Below, in pieces: positions 7,816-13,785 of a stretch of 20,908 nt of DNA (positions are counted from its first letter, which is position 1; each line of letters begins with the position of its first letter). Position numbers and translations under genes: made by a program. The stretch covers positions 1-20,908 of the forward strand of contig LJNI01000013.1 in assembly GCA_001303225.1 (NCBI GenBank). Reading direction: 5' to 3'. Under the pieces are notes generated by a model. It was not told where the DNA came from and did no database searches. It saw nothing but the letters and a program-made list of their open reading frames with translations. This DNA is from a candidate division TA06 bacterium DG_78 (lineage in GTDB: Bacteria; Hydrothermota; Tepidihabitantia; SM23-42).

Positions 7816-9066
7816 TCATCCTTGATTTAGCATTGGTAACACCGCTTTACCATCTGGTATAATATATGCTTTAAATTCTTCGCCATGTTCTTTTTTCATT
7901 ATGGTCAGTGCTTCGTCTGAATTCCTAACCGGTAAAAATTTCATTTGTTTGAGGATTTGTGGCTCTAGATCAGTGAGTACGTAAACCTTGTGGTTTTTAA
8001 GTATCTTTGCTGTTACAAAAGCGCGATGTCCTCCAACCTGAATATTCTTCTCAGGATAATTTACAAGATCATTGAGGGTATGTGTGAGCATATAGTTCAA
8101 AAAATTTTCGTTCCCGAACCCTTCACAACACTGCCCAATTATAATAATGCTGCCGTGAGGCTTGATTGCATGTGTAGCTGTGTTCAGCGATTTGTGGCTC
8201 GTAAAAAAATTTTTGTCCTGTGGATAGCCGCCTGCAGAAACGATCACACAATCTGCCTTTTCACGAATAGTGGTCATGCGCATTGATTTAAAGGATTGCA
8301 CTCCTTCGGTAAATGCGTATTCAGGATGTCCACAAAAAATCGCAGTGGTCTGCCGATGCGGTGTTTCAATAACATTGAAGAGATAATTGACATCGAACAT
8401 ACGGCAGGCTTCGTTCATCTCTTGAGCAATAATATTATGGTTGATTTCTCCGACATCGACATCATTACGTTTTAACTTGCAGTGATTATCTCTGATAGTT
8501 TCATAGGAAGAAATGCCAGGCAGAATTGATTTCCTGCCGCCGGAGTAGCCTGCTAAATAATGAAAATCAATCTTCCCGGTTGTTATGACAAAATCTGCCT
8601 CTCTGGCTCTTTTATTAACCTGAACTTCCAAACCGGTACTCGTTTTGCCGAGGGAAATGAGGTTAGTATGACAGTCATGTTGCGAAAATCGAAAGCGGTG
8701 GGTGAGGTCTTTGTAAAGCATGTTGTTTTCTTCTTCTGTATGTTGACGATGGGTCCCTAGTGCGATAATAAATTCAATATTTTTTTCATCGATTCCGGCA
8801 TCGACTATTTCAGCTACCAGAAATTTTAAAATCTCCGCATAATTCGCTATGGAACGAGTTATATCCGAAACAATAATGATGATATCGCCTGGTTTATTAT
8901 GTCGTAATACGTTACTCAGGCGTGGTTTACCAATAGGATTCAGAATGCTATTTTTTAGCAGCATATCGAGTGGCTTAGCTGAAGTATTATTGATTTCTAA
9001 TATCCCGAGCATATTCTTTGACAAAATGTCAAAGTTAATAATATTCTTACCGTATTTCAGATCCAT
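7816..9066 (-). CDS. larA: Nickel-pincer lactate racemase family protein (LarA, DUF2088)
   Basis: LarA enzymes use a covalently bound nickel-pincer nucleotide to racemise or epimerise 2-hydroxy acids, classically D-/L-lactate. The 416-residue protein has the family's key positions: SDITR (R71), LGTHR (H106), FHYLAGYSGGRKSILPG (H169 and the cofactor-anchoring lysine K179) and RDNH (H195). Spacing closely matches R75, H108, H174, K184 and H200 of the Lactobacillus enzyme as I remember them. Cofactor-making genes larB, larC and larE are not in this window. The substrate cannot be assigned, since the family includes malate and other racemases. A leaderless-type promoter precedes the ATG. Confidence 0.88.
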   Translation of the reverse strand: MDLKYGKNIINFDILSKNMLGILEINNTSAKPLDMLLKNSILNPIGKPRLSNVLRHNKPGDIIIIVSDITRSIANYAEILKFLVAEIVDAGIDEKNIEFIIALGTHRQHTEEENNMLYKDLTHRFRFSQHDCHTNLISLGKTSTGLEVQVNKRAREADFVITTGKIDFHYLAGYSGGRKSILPGISSYETIRDNHCKLKRNDVDVGEINHNIIAQEMNEACRMFDVNYLFNVIETPHRQTTAIFCGHPEYAFTEGVQSFKSMRMTTIREKADCVIVSAGGYPQDKNFFTSHKSLNTATHAIKPHGSIIIIGQCCEGFGNENFLNYMLTHTLNDLVNYPEKNIQVGGHRAFVTAKILKNHKVYVLTDLEPQILKQMKFLPVRNSDEALTIMKKEHGEEFKAYIIPDGKAVLPMLNQG

Positions 9067-9071
9067 AGACT

Positions 9072-9099
9072 ATTTTACTTAAATGTGAAGCCCTGTCAA
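9072..9099 (-). promoter_or_regulatory. larA promoter, leaderless type
   Basis: On the minus strand: TTGACA (9099-9094), 16-nt spacer, TAAAAT (9077-9072), then 5 nt to the ATG at 9066. No Shine-Dalgarno. It is divergent from the serS promoter about 100 bp away. Confidence 0.72.
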
Positions 9100-9195
9100 T
9101 GACTCCGGTTCTTCAGTTTTTCCACTATAGAGGACAAATATCCGCAGAGAATTGCTCATTATGGTAGTTACCGTGACGACAGCAGGCTAATTGGG

Positions 9196-9223
9196 TTGAC
9201 TTCTTATGTAAAAAGACTATAAT
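9196..9223 (+). promoter_or_regulatory. serS promoter, leaderless type
   Basis: TTGACT (9196-9201), 16-nt spacer, TATAAT (9218-9223), then 6 nt to the ATG at 9230. Transcription starting 7 nt after the -10 would begin on the A of the start codon. This leaves no room for a T-box or other leader control. Confidence 0.78.
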
Positions 9224-9229
9224 ACCCGG

Positions 9230-10498
9230 ATGATTGATTTAAAATTATTAAAGGAAAATCCAGATAGTATTCGCGAAGCACTACAAAAGAGAGGCGAAAC
9301 ACTTGATTTCGAAAAGATTATTGCGTTTGATAAAAAAAGAAGAGAGATGATAACCACACTTCAGGATCTCAATAGAGAACGTAATAAACTCTCAGAGGAA
9401 ATTGGAGAACTGAGGCGTCAGCATAAAGAGCATCGAGATCTCATGCACAAGGCGAAGACAATGTCTGATCACATAAAAGAACTGGAGAAAAAGCAGAATG
9501 AGATCGAGCGCGAATTTGCTGAACTCATTCAGTGGGTTCCTAATATTCCTCACAAATCTGTGCCGGTCGGTAGAGAAAGTGGAGCGAACAAATTTGTGCG
9601 TGGTTTGAAAGAACCACCACAATTTGAATTTGAAGTTCTTCCCCATTGGGAAATATGTGAGGCACTGGATATTCTCGATATGAAGAGAACACCAAAGATT
9701 TCGGGGTCGCGATTTATTTTATATAAAGGACTCGGTGCTTTGCTGGAACGTGCATTGATAAATTTCTTTTTAGACATACATACGAATAACCATAATTATA
9801 TCGAAATCTTTCCTCCGGTACTGAATCCAACCAATTGTCTCTACGGTACTGGTCAATTACCGAAATTGGAAGCCGATTCCTATAAATGTCGTGATGATGA
9901 CCTCTATTTAGCACCGACAGCAGAAGTTCCTCTGACCAATATGCACCGTGACGAGATCATTGCTGAAAAAGACCTGCCAATTTATTATACGGCGTACTCA
10001 CCGTGTTTCCGTAGAGAAGCAGGGTCGTACGGCAAGGAGGTGCGAGGTATAAAGCGGGTACACCAATTCAATAAGGTTGAGTTAGTCAAATATGTAACAC
10101 CCGAGAGAGGTTATTCAGAATTTGAATTATTACTCAGTGATGCCGAAGAGGTTGTAAAATTACTTGAGCTTCCCTATCGGATCATGCTCTTGTGTACTGG
10201 TGACATGACGTATGCTGCTGCAAAAACGTATGACATTGAAGTTTATGCAGCGGGAGTCGGTGAATGGTTAGAAGTTTCTTCAGTGAGTTGCTATGAGCAG
10301 TATCAAGCGCGCAGGGCAAATATTCGTTACCGTAAATCAACAGGTAGCGTAGATTATGTGTACACAATGAATGGTTCTGGTCTCGCGACGCCACGGACAT
10401 TCATTGCGATTGTAGAGAATTACCAAACAAAAGATGGGAGAATCACCATACCCAAGGTTTTGAGAAAGTATATGGGTAATAAGGAGTCTATTGGATGA
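9230..10498 (+). CDS. serS: Seryl-tRNA synthetase
   Basis: SerS attaches serine to tRNA-Ser (and tRNA-Sec). The 422-residue length is standard for the bacterial enzyme. Residues about 25-100 form the charged helical coiled-coil arm that grips the tRNA long variable arm. The class II core follows, with motif 2 around residue 258 (CFRREAGSYGKEVRGIKRVHQF) and motif 3 around residue 380 (NGSGLATPRTFIAIVENYQ). The serine-binding TAEVPLTN is also visible. The following aldolase-like gene overlaps its stop codon by ATGA. Identification is firm. Confidence 0.97.
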   Translation: MIDLKLLKENPDSIREALQKRGETLDFEKIIAFDKKRREMITTLQDLNRERNKLSEEIGELRRQHKEHRDLMHKAKTMSDHIKELEKKQNEIEREFAELIQWVPNIPHKSVPVGRESGANKFVRGLKEPPQFEFEVLPHWEICEALDILDMKRTPKISGSRFILYKGLGALLERALINFFLDIHTNNHNYIEIFPPVLNPTNCLYGTGQLPKLEADSYKCRDDDLYLAPTAEVPLTNMHRDEIIAEKDLPIYYTAYSPCFRREAGSYGKEVRGIKRVHQFNKVELVKYVTPERGYSEFELLLSDAEEVVKLLELPYRIMLLCTGDMTYAAAKTYDIEVYAAGVGEWLEVSSVSCYEQYQARRANIRYRKSTGSVDYVYTMNGSGLATPRTFIAIVENYQTKDGRITIPKVLRKYMGNKESIG

Positions 10499-11058
10499 GA
10501 CAAAATACTATTGTTGAGGATATTATCAATATAGGTAAGGTGCTATATCAGAAAGATTTCATCTATGCGACCAATGGAAATTTGAGCGTGAGAAAAGGAA
10601 GTACGGTTTACATAACATCAACTGGGTTGTGCAAGGGAGAGCTGAAAACTAAGGACATACTCGAGGTGACATTGGATGGTAAGGTGAGAAAAGGCGAACC
10701 CTCAATCGAACTCCAGATGCACCTCGGTATATACAAAAATAGAAAGGATATCAATGCAGTTATTCTTGCCCACCCATTTTTTACAAACCTTATCGGCATT
10801 CAGCCTGGCGCGCTGAATCTGAGTTCCCTTCCAAATATGGAAGAGCATTTAAAAAAGATTGAATTTATTCCGAATATTGCGCCCGGCTCACAAGAACTAG
10901 CGAATGCTGTAGTTGAGGCAATGAAGAAAAGTAATATTGTCGTCATCCATAGATATGGTACAGTAACTACTGGTTCTGATTTACTCGATGCACGATATAA
11001 ACTTGAGCGATTAGAGTATCTCGCCCGGTTTCTTGTTTTTAAGCAGATCATCTTTTAA
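10495..11058 (+). CDS. Class II aldolase/adducin-family protein with altered zinc site
   Basis: The 187-residue fold matches the FucA/AraD/adducin family: ATNGNLSVR, ITSTGLCKG, LDGKVRKGEPSIELQMHLGIY (E72 at the catalytic-glutamate position) and AVILAHPFF. Active members bind zinc with three histidines, H92, H94 and H155 in E. coli FucA. Here only the second is kept (H93). The first is L91 (LAHP in place of HxH), and the third appears to be Y154 (IHRYG in place of xxHHG). It may be inactive as an aldolase or use different chemistry, and no substrate can be assigned. AAGGAG (10481-10486) lies 8 nt before the ATG, which overlaps the serS stop, so it is translated with serS. Confidence 0.8.
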   Translation: MRQNTIVEDIINIGKVLYQKDFIYATNGNLSVRKGSTVYITSTGLCKGELKTKDILEVTLDGKVRKGEPSIELQMHLGIYKNRKDINAVILAHPFFTNLIGIQPGALNLSSLPNMEEHLKKIEFIPNIAPGSQELANAVVEAMKKSNIVVIHRYGTVTTGSDLLDARYKLERLEYLARFLVFKQIIF

Positions 11059-11113
11059 ATTTTTTGTTTTATAGTTTACGCGTGTGATAATTGTGTAGTC
11101 TCAAATGTGACAT

Positions 11114-11437
11114 ATGTTTGAATACTTTAAAAATTGGCTCGCCGACATTCATAGAAACTATGGTGTCAATCCTGTAATTTTTGCTATTATATACTTTACT
11201 GGCGTTATTCCCTTCTGGCTCTCAATTTACAAAATTATTGCTGGCCTCAAGAATAAAAATTTTGGTCAGGTAAGAACGTTTAGTATTATCCTCGGTATTA
11301 TCATTATTGCGCCATTTACCTATGTCGCCATTTTTGGCCACAACCTTCCCCTGTGGTTCTGGATTGTTGCTGCCGTAGTTATTGCGTATAGTATTTTCTC
11401 AGTCATTCGTAAAATAAGGGCAATAAAGAGTAATTGA
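11114..11437 (+). CDS. Small hypothetical inner-membrane protein, three helices
   Basis: I do not recognise this 107-residue protein. It has an amphipathic N-terminal stretch and three hydrophobic segments at about residues 19-40, 55-75 and 79-98, with a basic C-terminal tail (RKIRAIKSN). The codon use and intact frame look genuine. It starts 55 nt after the aldolase-like gene on the same strand. I see no clear Shine-Dalgarno and no promoter matching the leaderless pattern. A GATAAT-like element at 11086-11091 preceded by TG could be an extended -10, but there is no convincing -35. Function unknown. Confidence 0.62.
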   Translation: MFEYFKNWLADIHRNYGVNPVIFAIIYFTGVIPFWLSIYKIIAGLKNKNFGQVRTFSIILGIIIIAPFTYVAIFGHNLPLWFWIVAAVVIAYSIFSVIRKIRAIKSN

Positions 11438-11476
11438 GAAAATCGTATATCCGACTCGTTTTTACACTCCGCACAA

Positions 11477-11504
11477 TTGACATTACTAAAAAATAGTATA
11501 TAAT
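11477..11504 (+). promoter_or_regulatory. queF promoter, leaderless type
   Basis: Perfect TTGACA (11477-11482), 16-nt spacer, perfect TATAAT (11499-11504), then 5 nt to the ATG at 11510. A leader preQ1 riboswitch, common for queF elsewhere, cannot fit. Confidence 0.82.
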
Positions 11505-11509
11505 GAAGT

Positions 11510-11899
11510 ATGCCACGCTATACAAAGAAACACGCTAAAGCTGGATTAACGGAGAAGTTACCGAAACTCGAGGTTCTGCCGAATCAGTTCAGGAGATATA
11601 CAATTACTATTGTTATCCCGGAATACACTTCTCTCTGTCCACGTACCCGACTGCCTGATGCAGGTACAATTACGATTGAGTACGAACCTGCTAAGGTTTT
11701 TGTTGAATTGAAGTCGCTTAAATACTACATTTTGGCATACCGTAACCTTGCTATATTTTACGAAAATGCTGTTAATCGTATTTTGAAAGATTTTGTTGCG
11801 ATGGTAAAACCACGGTGGGCAGTTGTGCGTGGAGAATTCAATCCACGGGGTGGCATTACATCAATAATCGAAGCACAATTTGGTAGAGCAAAAAAGTAA
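11510..11899 (+). CDS. queF: 7-cyano-7-deazaguanine (preQ0) reductase QueF, short type
   Basis: QueF reduces the preQ0 nitrile to preQ1 with NADPH in queuosine synthesis for tRNA wobble modification. The 129-residue protein is the short, single-domain (B. subtilis-like) form. Catalytic C43 sits in EYTSLCPRTRLPDAGTI with the partner aspartate D50. The NADPH-binding motif ELKSLKYY begins at E66, and a substrate-binding FYE (E85) follows. It appears to be its own transcription unit. No other queuosine gene is nearby, so whether preQ0 is made or imported cannot be said from this window. Confidence 0.93.
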   Translation: MPRYTKKHAKAGLTEKLPKLEVLPNQFRRYTITIVIPEYTSLCPRTRLPDAGTITIEYEPAKVFVELKSLKYYILAYRNLAIFYENAVNRILKDFVAMVKPRWAVVRGEFNPRGGITSIIEAQFGRAKK

Positions 11900-12003
11900 A
11901 TTCGAATAGTATATAATATAACTCAAAAATAGCTATTTTCTCAGAAATCATCATTATAATCGAAAGAACAAAGATTCTTTTTCAGAGCTCTCGCTCAAAA
12001 ACA

Positions 12004-12031
12004 TTGACAAAGAAGGCTTTTTAGGTATAAT
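12004..12031 (+). promoter_or_regulatory. TPR-dksA-lspA operon promoter, leaderless type
   Basis: Perfect TTGACA (12004-12009), 16-nt spacer, perfect TATAAT (12026-12031), then 7 nt to the ATG at 12039. No Shine-Dalgarno. Confidence 0.82.
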
Positions 12032-12038
12032 AACGCCT

Positions 12039-12743
12039 ATGGATAAGGAAATTCAGAGACTCTATGATGAAGCATTGCAGCAGTATGAAAAAGGGGAGCT
12101 TGAGGATTCGATAGAGAATTTTAAGAAGGTCCTCGATGCCTGCCCGGGTTATCCTGATGTTCATAATGCCCTCGGTCTCGCATATTCAGTTGCCGGTAAT
12201 AATAAGGAGGCGATCGAGAGTTTCAAAAGGGCATGTGAATTAAATCCAAATTATATCGAAGCGTATCTCAACATGGCAATCATTTATAATGAACAGTGTC
12301 AATTTGAGGATGCGATAGAAGCATTTAAAAGAGCTGCAGCTCTTGAAACTCGAGAAAAAGGATTTTCACCTCAGTTGAGGGCGCAACTTGCCCAGACATA
12401 TGCTCAGTTGGGCGATACATACTATGAATTGCAGGAGTACCGCAAAGCAAGAGATGAATATGAGAGGGCAATAAATCTCGTTCATGATTTCCTTGATATA
12501 AAATTAAAGTTGGCAAGGACATATCTCCAATTGACGGATTCTCGAAGGGCAGAAAAATTACTTCTCGATATTCTCCAACACAATCCTAAATATTTAGAGG
12601 CACGGACAACGTTGGGACTCTGCTATTACCAAAAGAAAAAATTCGACAGGGCAAAAAAAGAATGGCAGGAAGTTCTGAGTACTGATCCAGCCAATATAAA
12701 GGCAAAATCGTATTTACATATGTTGAGGGAGAAGAAAAAATGA
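12039..12743 (+). CDS. Tetratricopeptide repeat protein
   Basis: A 234-residue soluble protein made almost entirely of TPR units, with typical pairs such as YEKGELEDSIENFKKVL, YPDVHNALGLAYSVAGNNKEAIESF and PNYIEAYLNMAIIYNEQ, giving about six repeats. There is no signal peptide or membrane segment, so it is probably a cytoplasmic protein-interaction scaffold. It leads the operon with the DksA/TraR gene and lspA; the next ATG overlaps its stop (ATGA). The partner is unknown. Confidence 0.85.
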   Translation: MDKEIQRLYDEALQQYEKGELEDSIENFKKVLDACPGYPDVHNALGLAYSVAGNNKEAIESFKRACELNPNYIEAYLNMAIIYNEQCQFEDAIEAFKRAAALETREKGFSPQLRAQLAQTYAQLGDTYYELQEYRKARDEYERAINLVHDFLDIKLKLARTYLQLTDSRRAEKLLLDILQHNPKYLEARTTLGLCYYQKKKFDRAKKEWQEVLSTDPANIKAKSYLHMLREKKK

Positions 12744-13102
12744 TGAAAAAATTAAAGAAGGCAGAACTGAAACGATACGAGAAGATGTTGATTGAAGAAA
12801 GAGAAAAGATATTAAAGGAACTACAATATGAAGGTGACCAAATTGCAAAAACTCAACTCGAGACATCTGGCGATCTCTCAGCGTATTCCAATCATATGGC
12901 TGATCAGGGAACTGAGACTGAGAGGAGAGAGATTACATCACAGATTCTTTCATCACGTCGTCAGGCACTCTTTGAAATTGACCTCGCTCTGGGGAAAGTC
13001 TCCAAGGGTACCTATGGAATATGTGAGCGTTGTGGAAAACCAATAGCCAAAAGGAGGTTAAAGTTTCTGCCTCAGGCACGAGTTTGTATGAAGTGTTCCT
13101 AA
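12740..13102 (+). CDS. DksA/TraR-family zinc-finger protein
   Basis: A 120-residue protein with a charged helical coiled-coil N-terminus and a C-terminal C4 zinc finger, CxxC-17-CxxC (CERCGKPIAKRR... and CMKC at the very end). DksA/TraR proteins enter the RNA polymerase secondary channel and tune initiation, often with ppGpp. The coiled-coil tip here lacks an obvious DxxDxA signature; the nearest stretch is NHMADQGTETE. I therefore assign the family rather than DksA itself. The ATG overlaps the preceding stop and a second ATG follows at once. lspA begins 16 nt downstream, and I recall dksA-lspA adjacency from some other bacteria. Confidence 0.87.
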   Translation: MMKKLKKAELKRYEKMLIEEREKILKELQYEGDQIAKTQLETSGDLSAYSNHMADQGTETERREITSQILSSRRQALFEIDLALGKVSKGTYGICERCGKPIAKRRLKFLPQARVCMKCS

Positions 13103-13118
13103 CCATAGATATACTTTA

Positions 13119-13589
13119 ATGATTCGTAAGAAAAATATTCGCTCCTTTTTAATATTTATAATCATTGCCCTACTCATTGACCAAATCAGTAAATTACTTA
13201 TCGTAAATTTTTTATCACCACTGGACCCACCTACAGAACTAATCGGGTCGCTGTTGCGCCTTAAACTTACATACAATCCTTATGGTGTTTTCGGCATCGC
13301 CTTTGGCCCTGATATCCTGTACTATATTCTGTCATTAGCTGGTATAGTTGTTCTTATCTATGTCGGTCTTTCCTTGCAGGAAAAAATTGGTGTCATTGTT
13401 TTTGGATTTATCGTTGGTGGTGCAATCGGCAATGTAATCGATCGCCTCAGGTTGGAATATGTCATAGATTTTATCGATATGGGGATTGGCGATGTCCGGT
13501 GGTTTACCTATAATTTTGCCGATGCTTTTATTACAGTAGGAGCGATTTTCCTTCTTGTGCGAGAACTCTTTGCCAAAAAGAGTCGATAG
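13119..13589 (+). CDS. lspA: Lipoprotein signal peptidase (signal peptidase II)
   Basis: LspA cleaves diacylglyceryl-modified prolipoproteins in the inner membrane. The 156-residue protein has four hydrophobic segments and both catalytic aspartate motifs: GNVIDRLRLEYVIDFID (D117) and YNFADAFI (D135). The early LIDQISK and the NPYGVFGI block are also family features. Clients in this window would be the transglycosylase, the nuclease and the binding protein, all with lipobox-like cysteines. No Shine-Dalgarno is visible in the 16 nt before the ATG. A TATACT lies 3 nt upstream but has no -35, so how translation starts is unclear. Confidence 0.95.
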   Translation: MIRKKNIRSFLIFIIIALLIDQISKLLIVNFLSPLDPPTELIGSLLRLKLTYNPYGVFGIAFGPDILYYILSLAGIVVLIYVGLSLQEKIGVIVFGFIVGGAIGNVIDRLRLEYVIDFIDMGIGDVRWFTYNFADAFITVGAIFLLVRELFAKKSR

Positions 13590-13593
13590 TGTA

Positions 13594-13624
13594 TGAGAGC
13601 TCTGAAAAAATATTCATCCTCTCA
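13594..13624 (+). repeat. 31-bp inverted-repeat element, copy 1
   Basis: Outer arms TGAGAG and CTCTCA and inner arms TGAA and TTCA form a nested hairpin. It matches the element at 15979-16009 at 28 of 31 positions, and no difference falls in the arms. It begins 4 nt after the lspA stop codon. Confidence 0.7.
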
Positions 13625-13630
13625 CAATTA

Positions 13631-13656
13631 CCCCATAAGTTTAACAACTTACGGGG
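13631..13656 (-). other. Hairpin with a minus-strand G-U pair
   Basis: CCCCATAAGTT (13631-13641) and AACTTACGGGG (13646-13656) pair over 11 bp around a 4-nt loop. The single A-C mismatch on the + strand is a G-U pair on the - strand, so the RNA downstream of the transglycosylase gene would form it fully. A terminator role is possible, but no U-run follows directly. Confidence 0.5.
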
Positions 13657-13679
13657 CAGGCATAGATGTCAGAATGATG

Positions 13680-13730
13680 ACAGTGATATTTCAGCAGTTA
13701 TCATCATCGTCATCGTTAGGAAATCACTGT
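13680..13730. other. Long-loop inverted repeat
   Basis: ACAGTGA plus TTTC (13680-13692, with a 2-nt bulge) pairs with GAAATCACTGT (13720-13730) over 11 bp around a 27-nt loop rich in TCATC units. Its right arm overlaps the 13-mer shared with 16011-16023. Confidence 0.45.
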
Positions 13731-13754
13731 AATCTCCCTAGAGTCTATGGACGA

Positions 13755-13780
13755 AGATTTCTGAACTTTTTCAGAAATCT
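13755..13780 (-). terminator. Perfect 11-bp hairpin at the 3' end of the transglycosylase gene
   Basis: AGATTTCTGAA and TTCAGAAATCT pair perfectly around a 4-nt loop, 5 nt beyond the transglycosylase stop. The position suits a terminator or 3'-end stabiliser for convergent transcripts, but a canonical U-tract is lacking. On the minus strand it shares the 12-mer TTCTGAAAAAGT with the repeat copy at 15979-16009. Confidence 0.5.
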
Positions 13781-13785
13781 CTGTA

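Noticed and set aside
11438..11509. preQ1 riboswitch before queF
   Set aside because: A perfect promoter ends 5 nt before the ATG, leaving no transcribed leader.
11926..11939. Perfect 14-bp palindrome AAAATAGCTATTTT after queF
   Set aside because: No loop and AT-rich, so a poor terminator; chance occurrence is likely in this AT-rich gap.
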